DNA of 64,000 bases, taken from positions 1 to 64,000 of the forward strand of contig CAIULA010000033.1 of the NCBI GenBank assembly GCA_903899945.1, given 5' to 3'. Positions 7,781 through 16,574 of this stretch are shown here, piece by piece. The notes under the pieces were generated by a model. That model did no database searches and was not told the DNA's origin. It saw only the letters and a program-made list of their open reading frames with translations. This stretch comes from an uncultured Alphaproteobacteria bacterium. Lineage in GTDB: Bacteria; Pseudomonadota; Alphaproteobacteria; Paracaedibacterales; CAIULA01. Made by a program: the position numbers and the translations under genes. Each line of letters begins with the position of its first letter. Within the stretch, counting starts at the first letter, position 1.

Positions 7781-10471
7781 ATGCAAAGACAAGCTGAAAA
7801 ACTTTACCTGGTTGATGGTTCCGGTTTCATATTTAGGGCTTTTCATGCTCTGCCTCCGTTAAAGCGTCCTGACGGAACGCCTGTGGGTGCTGTTTTTGGT
7901 TTTTGCAATATGCTAATTCGACTTTTAGAGCAAATTAATCATGGGAAAATTGCCGTTATTTTTGATGCGGGACGTCAAACCTTTCGCCAAGGAATTTATC
8001 CTGATTATAAAACCCACCGCGCAGAGACTCCGCCTGATCTTATCCCCCAATTTTCTTTAATTCGCGACGCATGCAGGGCCTTTGCTGTTCCGTCCATAGA
8101 AATGGCTGGATTTGAAGCTGATGATTTGATTGCAACCTATGCCGAGGTGGCCAAGGCCGAAGGGTATGAGGTTATTATTGTTTCTTCTGATAAAGATTTA
8201 ATGCAGCTGGTTGATGAAAAAGTATCCCTTTTTGACCCTATTAAAAGCCGCCCGATTAAAAGGGAAGAGGTTTTTGAAAAATTTGGTGTTTATCCGGACA
8301 AAGTTATTGATGTTCAAGCCCTAGCAGGCGATTCATCTGACAATGTTCCAGGTGTTCCAGGCATTGGCCCTAAAACGGCAGCAGAATTAATTACCCAATT
8401 TGGCAATCTTGAAACTTTGCTTTCAAACCTTGCTGCAATTAAACAACCCAAACGCCGTCAAGCCTTAATGGATAATATTGAAAATGCCAGGGTCTCTTAC
8501 AAATTAGTCACCTTAGTACGTGATGTTCCGATGCCCCTTCCTTTAATGGAATTAGAACCTCAACCTTTAGACACTGCCTTTCGGGAAAGCTTTTTAAGGG
8601 AGCAGGGATTTAACGCATTATTGGCCCGCTTTCATAATCAAAAAAAATCTGAAGAGGGTCATAAACCATCCTATCCGTGCGTTACAACGGTTAATGAACT
8701 AAAGGAATGGATTCAAAAGGCTTATAAAGTCGGCACAGTTGCAATTGATACAGAAACAACCTCACTTAACATAATAAAAGCTGATCTGGTTGGTTTTTCC
8801 TTAGCAATTCAAGACAAGGACCGAATTCGAGCTTGTTATGTTCCTTTGGTCCATAAAACAGATAGCCCTCAAATTCCGCTTGAAGAAGCCATTTCTATTT
8901 TAAAACCGATGCTTGCTGATTCAGGCATTCTTAAAGTTGGCCATAACCTTAAATACGACTTAGCTATTTTGAGAAAATATGATCTTGAAGTGACCCCTTT
9001 TGATGATTCTATGCTTTTGTCTTATTGTTTAGATGCAGGCAAAAATGGTCATGGTATGGACGAATTGGCGCTTCGTCATTTGAATCATAATACAATTAAA
9101 TTCAGTGAGGTTGCCGGAACCGGTAAAAATCAAAAAACTTTTGATGAAGTACCCGTTGATAAGGCAACAGATTACGCTGCAGAAGATGCTGAAATCACAC
9201 TTAAACTTTATCATTTTCTAAAGACCCGCCTTCAGCAGGAACATCTTAATACTGTTTATGAGCGGATTGAGCGCCCCCTTGTGCCTGTTATTACCAAGAT
9301 GGAAATTTCAGGTATAAAAGTTGATCCCCTTGTTCTGAAGAATTTGGAAGAAGACTTCACAAAGCGCATTTTGGTTCTAGAAGAGGATATCTATAAACTT
9401 GCAGGCAGAACATTTAATATTGGTTCACCTAAGCAAGTTGGCGAGATTTTATTTGAAGAGTTATCATTGCCAGCACCTAAGAAAACCAAAACAGGAGCTT
9501 ACGCAACTGATGCAGATGTCCTTGAAAATCTAGCATCGCAAGGACATACGTTGCCGGCCAGAATGCTGGATTGGCGGGCACTTGCTAAATTAAAGTCGAC
9601 TTATATCGATGGCCTTACAGAGGCAATCCAGCCCCAAACGGGGCGTGTTCATACCTCATTCTCGATGGTTGGCGCTGCAACGGGTCGTTTGGCTTCATCT
9701 GATCCTAATCTTCAAAACATTCCCATTCGTTCAGAAGATGGTCGTAAGATCCGAAGTGCCTTTGTTGCCGAAGATGGGTATAAATTGGTTTCACTTGACT
9801 ATTCACAAATTGAGCTTCGTTTATTAGCTCATATGGCTCAGGTTCAGCCGTTGATCGAAGCGTTTCAAAAAGGCGAAGATATTCACAAAATCACAGCTTC
9901 TCAGATTTTTGGGATTCCTTTAGAACAAGTTGATACCAACTATCGCCGTCAGGCAAAAACTATAAATTTTGGTATTATTTATGGCATTAGCCCCTTTGGG
10001 CTTTCTCAGCAATTAGGGATTCCAACCGGTCAAGCGGCCCAAATTATCAAGGCCTATTTCCATCAATATCCAGGCATTGAAAACTATATGCAGCGTTATA
10101 AAATAATGGCTCGCGAACAAGGTTACGTTGAAACACTTTGGGGGCGGCGTTGCCACACGCCCGGAATTAATGATAGCAACCCAGTGTCTCGTCAATTTGC
10201 AGAGCGCCAAGCTATTAATGCCCCTCTTCAGGGCAGCAATGCTGATATCATTAAAAAAGCCATGCGTAAAATATACAATTATTTAATAGGTTGTTCTTCA
10301 AAAACACGTCTGATCTTACAAGTTCACGATGAGCTTCTTTTTGAAATTCCACAAGAAGACATTCCGGCAACCATTCCAATTTTGAAAAAAATGATGGAAG
10401 ACGTTGTATCTTTGTCAGTCCCTCTTGTTGTGGATTCAGGTAGTGGAAGTAACTGGGACGAAGCGCATTAA
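7781..10471 (+). CDS. polA: DNA polymerase I
   Basis: An 896-residue enzyme with all three classical domains. Residues 1 to about 290 form the 5' nuclease, about 300-480 the 3'-5' proofreading domain and the rest the polymerase. The exonuclease acidic pair Asp323/Glu325 in DTETTSL is intact, as are the polymerase catalytic Asp673 in DYSQIELRLLAH and Asp850 in VHDEL. Proofreading therefore seems active, unlike in some reduced genomes. It fills gaps and removes RNA primers. A palindrome (AAACTTTT/AAAAGTTT near 10486-10502) follows the stop but lacks a T-run. Confidence 0.97.
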   Translation: MQRQAEKLYLVDGSGFIFRAFHALPPLKRPDGTPVGAVFGFCNMLIRLLEQINHGKIAVIFDAGRQTFRQGIYPDYKTHRAETPPDLIPQFSLIRDACRAFAVPSIEMAGFEADDLIATYAEVAKAEGYEVIIVSSDKDLMQLVDEKVSLFDPIKSRPIKREEVFEKFGVYPDKVIDVQALAGDSSDNVPGVPGIGPKTAAELITQFGNLETLLSNLAAIKQPKRRQALMDNIENARVSYKLVTLVRDVPMPLPLMELEPQPLDTAFRESFLREQGFNALLARFHNQKKSEEGHKPSYPCVTTVNELKEWIQKAYKVGTVAIDTETTSLNIIKADLVGFSLAIQDKDRIRACYVPLVHKTDSPQIPLEEAISILKPMLADSGILKVGHNLKYDLAILRKYDLEVTPFDDSMLLSYCLDAGKNGHGMDELALRHLNHNTIKFSEVAGTGKNQKTFDEVPVDKATDYAAEDAEITLKLYHFLKTRLQQEHLNTVYERIERPLVPVITKMEISGIKVDPLVLKNLEEDFTKRILVLEEDIYKLAGRTFNIGSPKQVGEILFEELSLPAPKKTKTGAYATDADVLENLASQGHTLPARMLDWRALAKLKSTYIDGLTEAIQPQTGRVHTSFSMVGAATGRLASSDPNLQNIPIRSEDGRKIRSAFVAEDGYKLVSLDYSQIELRLLAHMAQVQPLIEAFQKGEDIHKITASQIFGIPLEQVDTNYRRQAKTINFGIIYGISPFGLSQQLGIPTGQAAQIIKAYFHQYPGIENYMQRYKIMAREQGYVETLWGRRCHTPGINDSNPVSRQFAERQAINAPLQGSNADIIKKAMRKIYNYLIGCSSKTRLILQVHDELLFEIPQEDIPATIPILKKMMEDVVSLSVPLVVDSGSGSNWDEAH

Positions 10472-10562
10472 GATTAGCCCAGACCAAACTTTTTAAAAGT
10501 TTATTGGGGTCATAGCAAGTATTTTGTTGAGATTTGTGGATTTTTCAGTTAAATCTTATGAA

Positions 10563-11168
10563 ATGAAAGACTATCAGCAAAATACTCGCTCGTATATGCC
10601 AACCATAAGCTTTATGCCACCCAAAACGATCGTTTTGGTGGGGTTGATGGGTTGCGGAAAAACAAGTATAGGCAGGCGCTTAGCTAAGCGCCTGGAGCTG
10701 TCTTTTTATGATTCTGATCATGAAGTAGAAGCTGCAGCGGGTTGTTCCATTAAAGAGATCTATTCCGTTTTTGGTGAAGAAGCTTTTCGAAGCGGAGAGC
10801 ACAGAGTCATAACGCGCCTGCTTGATCAAGAAACGCATATTCTTGCTACAGGTGGTGGGTCCTTTATGAATGATGCGACTCGTGACCTTATCAAAGAAAA
10901 AGCGATCTCAGTCTGGCTTAAAGCAGATCTTGATACCTTGGTTGCTCGTGTTTCAAGGCGTAATGATCGTCCTTTGTTAACCGAGGGAAATCAAAAAGAA
11001 ACTCTTGAGGCATTAATTGCTGAGCGTTACCCGGTTTATGAACATGCTGACATTCATGTGCAAACCCTAGATGAACCAACCAATGCAACGGTTGAGCGCG
11101 TCATTCAAGCAACCAGTGAGTTTGTTCGTACGCATCATCCGCGGCATTATGTGCTTAAATCGGTTTAA
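10563..11168 (+). CDS. aroK: Shikimate kinase
   Basis: The P-loop GLMGCGKTS, the shikimate-binding DSDHEVE segment, the GGGSF motif and the lid RRNDRPLL are those of shikimate kinase, which makes shikimate 3-phosphate from ATP and shikimate. The frame is open from a TTG at 10524; I prefer the ATG at 10563, but ATGs at 10596 and 10614 would still leave the whole domain and no clear Shine-Dalgarno sequence decides. The stop at 11166-11168 is followed within 3 bases by the likely start of aroB, so both are translated from one message. Confidence 0.95.
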   Translation: MKDYQQNTRSYMPTISFMPPKTIVLVGLMGCGKTSIGRRLAKRLELSFYDSDHEVEAAAGCSIKEIYSVFGEEAFRSGEHRVITRLLDQETHILATGGGSFMNDATRDLIKEKAISVWLKADLDTLVARVSRRNDRPLLTEGNQKETLEALIAERYPVYEHADIHVQTLDEPTNATVERVIQATSEFVRTHHPRHYVLKSV

Positions 11169-11170
11169 AT

Positions 11171-12265
11171 CTGAAAACTTTTGATACATTTTCTTATTTT
11201 AAGAAAAAAGACGTTATTGTTGGAAACGATCTTTTAGATGAGTTAGGTCTTTTAGTTGGGCCTTATCTTAAATCTTCCCGTATCGCTGTCGTTTATGATG
11301 AATTTTTGACACCACTCTTTGAAAGCACAATTCTTCCCTCATTAGAAAAATCGAATTATGAGATTTTGTATGTTCCTCTTAAAGGGAATGAATCGATCAA
11401 AAGTATTGAAGCATTTACTTTCTTAGAAAACAAATTATTACCATTTATAGATAGACAAACAACACTTATTGCAATTGGCGGGGGCGCTATTGGGGATGTC
11501 GTTGGTTTTTCAGCGAGCATTCTTTTAAGAGGGATTCCTTGGATATATTTACCAACAACGCTTTTATCTCAGGTCGATAGCTCGATAGGTGGAAAAACAG
11601 CCATTAACAGCTCTTTTGGGAAAAATCTAATAGGTAGCTTTCATTTCCCCTCATTGGTTGTCACCGATACTGCATTTTTGAAAACGCTTACTAAAAAACA
11701 AATAGCATGTGGTCTTGTCGAGCTTACTAAACACGCTCTCATTCAAGATGGCGATCTATTCGATGAGTTAGAACAGAATCACGCAAAAATATTGAGTGAT
11801 ACTGATTTTCTGCCATCTTATATTTTTAAAAACATTCAACTTAAAATTAATATTATTAATGATGACTGGTTTGAAGATAAAAATGGCACGCGCCAATATT
11901 TAAATTTAGGGCATACCTTTGCTCATGCTTTTGAATCCATTACTAAAAACGAAAATAGCCTTTTGCATGGAGAGGCAGTTTCTCTTGGTCTTTGTGCGGC
12001 TTATGACCTTGCTGTTGAGCAGGATGTTTGTTGTGAGCAAGACAGAGACAGAGTTAAAAATTATCTTAATTCAATTGGCATGCCCATTTATTATCAAAAC
12101 TTAACTTTTTCTGATAAAATTTTGGAATATTTTAAGATTGATAAAAAGAAAAAAGGTGAAAAGATTACATTTATTCTACCCAAAGGCATTGGAAAAAGTT
12201 GCCATCTTTTTACTGTTCGTCAGCCAAGCACGCAATTGATCTTTTCATTATTTTCTAAAAATTAG
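11171..12265 (+). CDS. aroB: 3-dehydroquinate synthase, apparently with a CTG start
   Basis: The body has the NAD-binding GGGAIGD motif, the TTLLSQVDSSIGGKTAIN segment, LNLGHTFAHAFE with metal-binding His, and HGEAVSLG. It makes 3-dehydroquinate from DAHP. The first standard start codon is a TTG at 11306, but reading the same frame upstream gives a good AroB N terminus (KTFDTFSYF, then VIVGNDLLDELG and RIAVVYDE). That frame is open back to the stop at 11156-11158 and contains no ATG, GTG or TTG. CTG at 11171, three bases after the aroK stop, gives 364 residues, the usual length. I infer a CTG start with translational coupling; ATC at 11159 or a sequencing error are alternatives. Confidence 0.93.
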   Translation: MKTFDTFSYFKKKDVIVGNDLLDELGLLVGPYLKSSRIAVVYDEFLTPLFESTILPSLEKSNYEILYVPLKGNESIKSIEAFTFLENKLLPFIDRQTTLIAIGGGAIGDVVGFSASILLRGIPWIYLPTTLLSQVDSSIGGKTAINSSFGKNLIGSFHFPSLVVTDTAFLKTLTKKQIACGLVELTKHALIQDGDLFDELEQNHAKILSDTDFLPSYIFKNIQLKINIINDDWFEDKNGTRQYLNLGHTFAHAFESITKNENSLLHGEAVSLGLCAAYDLAVEQDVCCEQDRDRVKNYLNSIGMPIYYQNLTFSDKILEYFKIDKKKKGEKITFILPKGIGKSCHLFTVRQPSTQLIFSLFSKN

Positions 12266-12391
12266 CGCTTTTCTATGGCAAATTGCTAAATTAAATGCTA
12301 AATTCCGATGACTTAGAAAAATAGTAAAAAGTTATCTTTTTGGTTGAAAATTGAAAAGATAGCTTTTTTTTTAGGCGTGAAAGAGGACAAA

Positions 12392-13510
12392 ATGCTTATT
12401 GGTGTACCAAAAGAAATTAAAAATCATGAATATCGTGTCGGTTTGATCCCTGCTTCTGCAAGAGAACTGATCCAGCTTGGCCATAAGGTTATTGTGCAGA
12501 CAATGGCCGGTGCAGGTGCAGGTTTTAATGATGAGGATTATATAAAGGTTGGTGCAACAATTGCAACAACAGCCGAAGAAATTTTTGCTTCAGCTGATAT
12601 GATTGTTAAAGTGAAAGAGCCTCAAGCTTCAGAATGCAAGATGCTTCGTGAAGGGCAAATCTTATTTACATATCTTCATTTAGCTCCAGATCCAGAACAA
12701 GCAAGAGGGTTGATGGATTCTTCTTGTATCGCTATTGCTTACGAAACGGTCACTGATTCAAAGGGTGGGCTTCCTTTACTTGCCCCTATGAGCGAAGTTG
12801 CAGGACGTATGTCTGCTCAAGTTGGTGCTTGGATGCTTGAAAAGGGCCAGGGTGGTTCCGGAGTTCTTTTGGGCGGTGTTGCCGGTGTGGCGCCTGCTAA
12901 GGTTGTTATTTTGGGCGGCGGTGTTGTTGGGGCTAATGCTGCGCGTTTTGCAGTTGGAATGGGAGCTGAAGTCACCATTATTGATAAAAGTCTTAAGCGT
13001 ATTTATGAATTGGATTGGCAATTCAGTGGCAGTTTGAAAACAATTTTTGCAACACAAGAATCGATCGAAAAGTGCGTTTTGGATGCTGATTTGGTCGTGG
13101 GCGCTGTTTTGGTCGTGGGCGCTGCTGCACCAAAATTAGTTACTCGAGAAATGGTATCAAAAATGCGACCTGGATCTGTTCTTGTCGATGTGGCCATTGA
13201 TCAAGGGGGATGTTTTGAAACAAGTCGTCCAACAACTCATGCAGATCCAAGTTATTCTGTAGATGGTGTGATGCATTATTGCGTAACCAATATGCCTGGG
13301 GCTGTTGCTAGAACTTCGGCAATTTCTTTAAATAACGCAACGTTGCCATTCATTGTGGCTTTGGCTCAAAAAGGATACCGTCAAGCATTGCTGGATGACG
13401 TTCATTTACGAAATGGCCTTAATGTATACAAGGGCGTGATCACTCATCAAGCTGCGGCTAGAGATCTTGGATTTAATTATAAAGAAGCAGAACTGGCTAT
13501 CGCTGCTTAA
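12392..13510 (+). CDS. ald: Alanine dehydrogenase
   Basis: The protein starting at the ATG at 12392 has 372 residues and begins [16 protein letters not shown], the standard start of the family; the longer frame from 12344 adds an unlikely extension. Substrate residues Lys in KVKEPQ and the catalytic His in YLHLAPD are present, with the NAD-binding [17 protein letters not shown]. The enzyme interconverts L-alanine and pyruvate plus ammonia with NAD. Codons at 13085-13120 hold an 18-base near-perfect tandem repeat that turns the usual VLxPGA into VLVVGA without changing the length. It is followed by a palindrome before a convergent gene. Confidence 0.95.
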   Translation: MLIGVPKEIKNHEYRVGLIPASARELIQLGHKVIVQTMAGAGAGFNDEDYIKVGATIATTAEEIFASADMIVKVKEPQASECKMLREGQILFTYLHLAPDPEQARGLMDSSCIAIAYETVTDSKGGLPLLAPMSEVAGRMSAQVGAWMLEKGQGGSGVLLGGVAGVAPAKVVILGGGVVGANAARFAVGMGAEVTIIDKSLKRIYELDWQFSGSLKTIFATQESIEKCVLDADLVVGAVLVVGAAAPKLVTREMVSKMRPGSVLVDVAIDQGGCFETSRPTTHADPSYSVDGVMHYCVTNMPGAVARTSAISLNNATLPFIVALAQKGYRQALLDDVHLRNGLNVYKGVITHQAAARDLGFNYKEAELAIAA

Positions 13511-13632
13511 TAACCCGAGTTTGGAATTAAAAACGAATAAATCGCGGATCCTATGGTCGCGCTTTGCTTGCCATAAGAAAACTGGCATGTATTTAATGCA
13601 ACGTGCAAGTTTTTACTCATTTCCCTTGGTTT

Positions 13633-13653
13633 TCCTGCGACTTGATCGCAGGA
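13633..13653. terminator. Palindrome between convergent genes
   Basis: TCCTGCGA (13633-13640) and TCGCAGGA (13646-13653) form a perfect 8-bp stem with a 5-base loop. It lies 120 bases after ald and 23 bases before the end of the convergent UbiH-family gene. The T-run is poor on both sides. The core resembles short palindromic intergenic repeats that are common in alphaproteobacteria, so it may be a repeat copy used as a bidirectional terminator. Confidence 0.5.
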
Positions 13654-13675
13654 TCCATCTAGCAATTTTGTGTAT

Positions 13676-14854
13676 TTATAATCCCATGGCTTTTTTCATC
13701 AAGAATCGCTTCAATGGCTTTATATGATTGACAGCTGCAAATCCTGCGTTGCGGGCAAAATGCAAGATGCTGGATGAATTATTAAAAAGCTTGTTAATTC
13801 CATCTGTCATCAGCAGAACAGAGCGGTGATCGGGTTTTCTTTCTTTTTGATAACTTTGCAAAACCGTATAGGATCCTAGATCTAACCCAACAGATTTTGC
13901 CTCTACAAGGCATTTGATAAGCGCATCGGCGTCGCGCCAACCAAGATTAACTCCTTGCCCTGCTATCGGGTGAACCCCATGCGCTGCATCTCCGACCAAT
14001 ACCATGCGATGATCTATCATGGAATCTACCACTAAAGCTGACAAAGGATAGCTCCAGCGCTGATTGCAAATTTCAAATTTTCCGTAAAAGGGAAAATGTT
14101 CTTGAATCCGCAGCGCTAGCTCTTGGTCAGACCAACTGGCCCAATCATGCTTTCTGGACTTTGCCCATACAATGCCGGAACGGTGTTTGCCGTTTTCATA
14201 ATCTAGCATCGGCAAAATAGCTAACGGGCCGTCGGGCAAGAAAATTTCCCAAGCCGTTCCGTTGTGGGGTTTTTCATGAGTCAAATGCGTCACAAGGGCG
14301 TGCTCAGAATAATCCCAAGTTTTTGTGCAAATCGATGATTGCGCGCGTGTTGGGGAAAGACGTCCTTCTGCTCCTACAACAAGTTTACCTTCTATAATTT
14401 GATCATCTTGAAGAGTTGCAATGACTTTTTGATCTTGGTAATCAACTGATTTTACCGTATTCGGAGCTATCCAATTTAAATGGGGAAGATTCAAACATCC
14501 ATAAAGCCCCTGACGCAAAATTTGATTTTCGACAATATAGCCCATGGGATTAGGGCCTAAATCCTTATGATCATAATCGACGGTCCATGGAGATCCGCCT
14601 TCGAACACACGGACTTCCCATATAGGTTGAGCATAAGGAACCATGGCATCCCAGGCACCAAGTCTATCAAAAATTTGCTGAGAACCATAGGAAACAGCTG
14701 TCGTGCGTCCGTCTTTTTGAGGAAGCAACTGACTGTCATGATTTTCTCTGTCGATCACTGTAACTGGGATTTGCTTTTGAGCAAGGCCGATGGCAAGCGT
14801 AGCGCCAACTAGCCCACCACCAATAATAATGACTTCGGATTTGGCTGGAGACAT
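13676..14854 (-). CDS. UbiH/UbiF/Coq6-family FAD-dependent hydroxylase (ubiquinone biosynthesis)
   Basis: A 392-residue flavoprotein with the dinucleotide-binding GGGLVG at residues 12-17, the DG/GAEGR middle motif and the second FAD motif LVGDAAHGVHPIAGQGVNLG. These define the UbiH/Coq6 family, which hydroxylates the ring of ubiquinone precursors. One organism may carry one to three such enzymes with different ring positions, so I do not choose between UbiH, UbiF, UbiI and UbiL. It stands alone, about 80 bases downstream of yjjG on the same strand and convergent with ald. Confidence 0.9.
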   Translation of the reverse strand: MSPAKSEVIIIGGGLVGATLAIGLAQKQIPVTVIDRENHDSQLLPQKDGRTTAVSYGSQQIFDRLGAWDAMVPYAQPIWEVRVFEGGSPWTVDYDHKDLGPNPMGYIVENQILRQGLYGCLNLPHLNWIAPNTVKSVDYQDQKVIATLQDDQIIEGKLVVGAEGRLSPTRAQSSICTKTWDYSEHALVTHLTHEKPHNGTAWEIFLPDGPLAILPMLDYENGKHRSGIVWAKSRKHDWASWSDQELALRIQEHFPFYGKFEICNQRWSYPLSALVVDSMIDHRMVLVGDAAHGVHPIAGQGVNLGWRDADALIKCLVEAKSVGLDLGSYTVLQSYQKERKPDHRSVLLMTDGINKLFNNSSSILHFARNAGFAAVNHIKPLKRFLMKKAMGL

Positions 14855-14933
14855 TTTGATTCCTATTTTCCTGATTCACTGCTGCTCATCATAAAGATGG
14901 GCTGCAACGAAAACAAGATTGTCTCCACTCAGG

Positions 14934-15635
14934 CTAAAGAATTTCCAACAGCTCAAGGACTGACTTTACATTATACTTTGGTTTAGGAAACGATGAGGAC
15001 AAAGGGTGTCCATCAGGGTTAACCCAACAAAAATCCATTGTGGCGTTGATGGCGCCTTGATAATCGCTGAAAAGAGAATCACCCACCATCAAGGTTTCAG
15101 AGGCTGCGCAATCCATTTCCTTAAAAGCATGGTCGAATATGCGTTTGTCAGGCTTTGAAAAGCCAATTTCTTCAGAAATAACCAATGTAGAAATCCATTC
15201 GTCCATGCCATGCAATGCATATTTTTTTCTTTGGACACAACTAAAGCCATTGGTGATAACAGCAATTTTGTAAGATGCACTTAAAGCTTTTAACGCCTCT
15301 TTTGCTGTTTCTAGCCATGTTGATTTTTCTGCCAGATGATGTAAATAAAACTGCGCGATTGTTTCCGGAGATTCAGTCACATCCAAATGACAATTGATTT
15401 CTTTGAACCGTTGGGTGCGAATCTGTTTAGTGTCGATCTTTCCGTCTTCAGCTGCTTTCCAAAGAGATCTATTGATTGTGAAAAACAAATCTCTGAAATC
15501 ATGTTCGGGGGAAAAATCTTGATAAAAAGCTTTATGAGTTAATTGCAGACTTTTAGATTCTGCGGTTTTGAAATCAACCAGTGTATCATCCAGATCAAAG
15601 AATATGCTTTTATATTTTTTCTTCAAGGTGTCCAC
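14934..15635 (-). CDS. yjjG: HAD-family hydrolase, YjjG-type nucleotidase
   Basis: The 233-residue protein has the HAD motifs in order: FFDLDDTLVDF with the nucleophile Asp, VITNGF, the Lys in GFSKPDKRIFD, and MVGDSLFSDYQGA. The cap region and the spacing match YjjG, a 5'-nucleotidase that removes phosphate from pyrimidine nucleotides including damaged ones. The start overlaps the end of the XRE gene by 13 bases, so it is the third gene of a DUF2975-XRE-yjjG operon. Substrate assignment within HAD proteins is never sure from sequence. Confidence 0.82.
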   Translation of the reverse strand: MDTLKKKYKSIFFDLDDTLVDFKTAESKSLQLTHKAFYQDFSPEHDFRDLFFTINRSLWKAAEDGKIDTKQIRTQRFKEINCHLDVTESPETIAQFYLHHLAEKSTWLETAKEALKALSASYKIAVITNGFSCVQRKKYALHGMDEWISTLVISEEIGFSKPDKRIFDHAFKEMDCAASETLMVGDSLFSDYQGAINATMDFCWVNPDGHPLSSSFPKPKYNVKSVLELLEIL

Positions 15636-15862
15636 CCTGAAACTCCTTGTGTTTTTGTTTCTTGATGATAGTCCAAAATATCACCAGGCTGACAAGTCAG
15701 TGCTTCACAAATTGCCTCTAAGGTTTCAAGCCGGATTGCTTTAGCCTTACCCGTTTTTAAAATCGATAGGTTTTGCGCAGTGATGCCTATTTTGGTCGCA
15801 AGCTCTTTGGATGACATTTTCCGTTTTGCTAGCATGACATCAATGTTTACGATAATTGCCAT
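15623..15862 (-). CDS. Small XRE-family regulator (YozG type)
   Basis: Seventy-nine residues that are almost entirely a Cro/C1-type helix-turn-helix: the LATKIGITAQNLSILKTGKAKAI segment is the HTH, followed by LETLEAICEALTCQPGDIL. It belongs to the YozG-like group that is usually encoded beside a DUF2975 membrane protein (YoaS in Bacillus). Exactly that pair is seen here, 14 bases apart. It probably represses its own operon. The gene end overlaps yjjG by 13 bases. Confidence 0.88.
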   Translation of the reverse strand: MAIIVNIDVMLAKRKMSSKELATKIGITAQNLSILKTGKAKAIRLETLEAICEALTCQPGDILDYHQETKTQGVSGWTP

Positions 15863-15876
15863 AATTTGAACCCTTA

Positions 15877-16467
15877 CTATATGATAAGCTGTCTTTCTTC
15901 TTCAAGCTCTAAACCTTGTTCCATAACGTAGGCTGCAACCATAATCACCAGCGCAATGATCAAGTCTTTTAAGTTAGCTGTGCCAACTGAAATACCTAAA
16001 AATCTTTCGCCAACAGGATTGTTCATGCTGAGAATAACAGTTAAAAGGGTACTGGTTACAATTGTCAAAAACATAAAGACAATCAAAGCTTTTGCTGATT
16101 TTTTTATATGGTTAATATTTTCGATGGTAAAGATGTACCCCTTACTGAAAGCTGAAAATAATTGACTCAGGCAATAGTAAATATACATCAACACACTTAA
16201 AGAGATCAGGCTGGCGAGCCAACCTAAGAATCGCATGATGGGGGTGATCTCTCCTAAAATTTTATAAGACGCTAGTTCATTTTTAAAAGCTGAGAATGAC
16301 AAACCTACCGGCATGGAAAATAGGGTTTGCTTTTTTAAATCAGCGAATGCCCAAAAAGCAATCTCATATATAAAATCAAAGACAATGGCGGCGATGAAAA
16401 CAATGGCTAAAACTCGGCTTAATTTTGATAAACCAGGGTTTAAGGCATACGGGTGCTTAAATTTCAT
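15877..16467 (-). CDS. DUF2975 membrane protein
   Basis: About 196 residues with four hydrophobic segments (roughly residues 20-42, 85-107, 125-150 and 168-185 counted from the preferred start). The start at 16467 (MKFKHPYAL) is preferred over 16494 because AAGGA lies at the right distance before it. DUF2975 proteins are of unknown function and typically sit directly before a YozG-like XRE regulator, as here. The pair looks like a membrane-sensor or stress module, but this is only inferred from the conserved neighbourhood. Confidence 0.82.
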   Translation of the reverse strand: MKFKHPYALNPGLSKLSRVLAIVFIAAIVFDFIYEIAFWAFADLKKQTLFSMPVGLSFSAFKNELASYKILGEITPIMRFLGWLASLISLSVLMYIYYCLSQLFSAFSKGYIFTIENINHIKKSAKALIVFMFLTIVTSTLLTVILSMNNPVGERFLGISVGTANLKDLIIALVIMVAAYVMEQGLELEEERQLII

Positions 16468-16574
16468 AAAATATCCTTTCTTGTTGTTTTTCAATATCTA
16501 ATTGCTGTTTTACAATAAATAAATATTTAAAAGCAAGAAAAAATTTTTATTTTAAGAAAGTGTAGTCACGCAGA

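Noticed and set aside
10484-10507. Palindrome after polA as terminator
   Set aside because: AAACTTTT/AAAAGTTT is AT-only and no T-run follows, so it is too weak to list as a terminator.
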